Notes under the pieces: model-generated
What the model was told of the DNA's origin: nothing
The model's input: only the letters and a program-made list of their open reading frames with translations
Database searches by the model: none
Shown here: positions 62,557 through 64,000 of the stretch, piece by piece
Layout of the letters: each line of letters begins with the position of its first letter
Position numbering within the stretch: position 1 is the first letter of the stretch
Position numbers and translations under genes: made by a program
Assembly (NCBI GenBank): GCA_025594325.1
Contig: JANHCV010000006.1
Span: forward strand, 186,001 to 250,000
DNA: 64,000 nt
Direction of reading: 5' to 3'
Origin: Blastocladiella emersonii ATCC 22665
Taxonomy: Eukaryota; Blastocladiomycota; Blastocladiomycetes; Blastocladiales; Blastocladiaceae

Positions 62557-63822
62557 ATGAATCTTGCGCCTGCGTCGTCGTCCTCCTCCATGATGGACGC
62601 CCTTGCTTCCGCCGCTGCCGCTGCCGCAGACCCCGCGGCGTCGCCGCTCCCGCGCGACGTGATGCAGAACCTGACGGAAGCCAACGTCGCCATCGCCGCG
62701 TCGCTGCTCCTGCTCAACGGTACAGTGTGGCTCAGCCGGCGGCGCCGCCTAGTGATCCGAGCCTAACCCCCGACCCGACCCCATCTCGGCAACCGCGTGC
62801 CCCGTTAGTCATCCTGTCCCTCGTGTTCCAGCTAGGCCTCGAGTCGAGCATCCTGATCTCGGCGCTGCGGTGCTACGTGCAGCTGACGCTCATGGGCCGC
62901 GTCCTCGAGCCCGTGTTCCAGCACGGCGAGGACCCCGTGGTCGTGTTCTCGATGACGGCGGCGCTCGTGGTGCTGGGCTCGGGCGAGGCCTTCTCCAAGA
63001 CCAAGTACTCGTTCCCGCACATGCACTGGATCGTGCTCTTCAGCATGCTGGTCGCCGGGTCCGTGACCATGGGCGTCGGCATGACGCTCGCGATCGGCGC
63101 GAAACCGTGGTACACGGCGCAGGTGTTTGTGCCGACGTGTGGGATGATCCTCGGCAACAGCATCTCGGGCATCGCGCTCGGGATCCGGAGCTGCTTGGTC
63201 GCGTTCAAGGAGCACGCCGAGTTCACCGAGGTCCGGCTCGCGTACGGCGCGTCAAGGTGGGAGGCCGCGCTGCCCGTGGTGCGCGAGAGCTTGAAGACGG
63301 CGCTCCTCCCGCCGCTCAACTCCATGGCCGTCATGGGGCTCATCAGCATCCCCGGCCAGATGACGGGCCAGATCCTCGCGGGCGCGCCGATCGCTGCCGC
63401 GGTCCATTTCCAGCAGATCGTTATGTATATGATCGTGTCTTCGACGGCCATCGGGACGCTCCTCTCGATTGTGGTACGTCGAAGGGGTGGTGGGGAGTGC
63501 CGGGTCGAAGTGACTGACCGCGACCGCGACCGCGACCGCGCCCGCCTCAATTTAGCTCACCACCATGACCGTGATCGACCCGCGCCTGCGCCTGCGCACC
63601 GACCTCGTCTCGCAGGACCCGTTCTGGCTGACGGCCGCCGTGTCCCAAACCCTCGGCGACGCGCGCGCCGCGGTCGCGCGGTGGACCGCGTGCTGCTGGC
63701 GCCGCCGGCGTCGGCGGCAGGTGGAGCCCGAAGTCGAGGAGGACGATGATGAGGACATGCGGATCGAGTCGGCGGAGCGCGCTGAGCGGACACCGCTGAT
63801 CCGCGGAGCGAGGCGCAAGTAG
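62557..63822 (+). CDS. FetB/UPF0014-family membrane transporter permease
   Basis: Exons 62557-62719, 62809-63473 and 63556-63822 give 364 aa. A first hydrophobic segment (VAIAASLLLLN) is joined across intron 1 to VILSLVFQLGL. The family's hallmark helices follow: SALRCYVQLTLMG, AALVVLGSGEAF, VPTCGMILGNSISGIALGI, RLAYGASRWEAALP, and MGLISIPGQMTGQILAG. In bacteria the family (FetB) pairs with an ABC ATPase in iron export. Fungal members stand alone and their substrate is not settled. The C-terminal exon is a cytosolic, Arg- then Asp/Glu-rich tail. Confidence 0.88.
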
Positions 63823-63875
63823 CTTAGGTTTTGATATACATGTATTTAGTGCAGTACACGCCGACGGGTGTTGTG

Positions 63876-64000
63876 TCATGTTGCGATGAGGGACGGGTTC
63901 TTGATCTTCTCGCGCAGGAGCTCGAGCGCGGCTACGGGTGGGAGCGGTGGGTTAGCGGCGAGGAGGGAGGAGGGAGGAGGACAAGCGCGTACCATAAGCG
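63876..64000 (-). CDS. 3' end of a gene running off the window
   Basis: The last exon is 63876-63931, reading ALELLREKIKNPSLIAT and stop after an acceptor (cacccgtag). A donor (gtacgc) is visible at 63991-63992, leaving only a few bases of the preceding exon. Too little is present to name the product. Confidence 0.5.
   Translation of the reverse strand, partial: LMVRACPPPSSLLAANPPLPPVAALELLREKIKNPSLIAT

Overview
The window looks like nuclear DNA of a GC-rich fungus, probably a basidiomycete. Housekeeping genes are carried on both strands with short (about 55-85 bp, one about 270 bp) GT-AG introns, often with GTACGY donors. No bacterial operons or Shine-Dalgarno signals are seen. The assignment to Basidiomycota is inference from intron style and GC content. 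Gene names rest on motifs read by eye; no database search was run.

Layout. (1) 1-3732 is a second, nearly identical copy of sequence found again at 35792-36742 plus 53473-56258. It holds the 5' part of one coiled-coil gene and all of a coiled-coil/chromodomain gene. (2) 3733-18077 is gene-poor and repeat-rich: diverged duplicated modules with decayed genes, TGGATCCA-rich repeats, a minisatellite, two 57-bp MITE-like elements. (3) 18078-33386 is a dense block of ordinary host genes: a SPRY protein, glucose-6-phosphate isomerase, a CDP-glycerol glycerophosphotransferase-like/EEP-phosphatase fusion, ESCRT-III Vps24, a seven-exon GH20 hexosaminidase-like gene, kanadaptin (FHA), an ALYREF/Yra1-type RNA export adaptor and an unknown gene. 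(4) 34205-36478 is a 757-aa coiled-coil gene. (5) 36743-53472 is a 16,730-bp integrated DNA-virus-like element. (6) 53596-55749 is the second copy of the chromodomain gene. (7) 56801-64000 returns to host genes: two small hypothetical genes, a Ser/Thr kinase, mitochondrial ATP synthase OSCP, a FetB/UPF0014-like membrane protein, and the 3' end of one more gene.

The element is the main discovery. It has 867-bp terminal inverted repeats that begin with hairpin-like palindromes, a 5-bp target-site duplication (ctaac), and intron-free, tightly packed genes. They encode an archaeo-eukaryotic primase fused to a UL9-like SF2 helicase (split by a frameshift), a candidate tyrosine recombinase, a retroviral-type (rve) integrase, a repeat-rich fibre with a C1q-like head, an FtsK/HerA (A32-like) packaging ATPase, a probable double-jelly-roll major capsid protein, a probable penton protein and several small proteins. 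This is the gene set of a Polinton-like virus (PLV) rather than a classic Polinton: I see no protein-primed DNA polymerase B and no adenovirus-type protease. Nearly every element gene starts just after a shared motif, a T-rich tract with GTTG followed by (T)TAAA next to the ATG. A 91-bp iterated array sits between the divergent replication and recombinase genes and is a candidate origin.

The duplicate at 1-3732 preserves the uninterrupted target site. The element's exact ends can therefore be read from one sequence, and the insertion can be dated relative to a recent segmental duplication.
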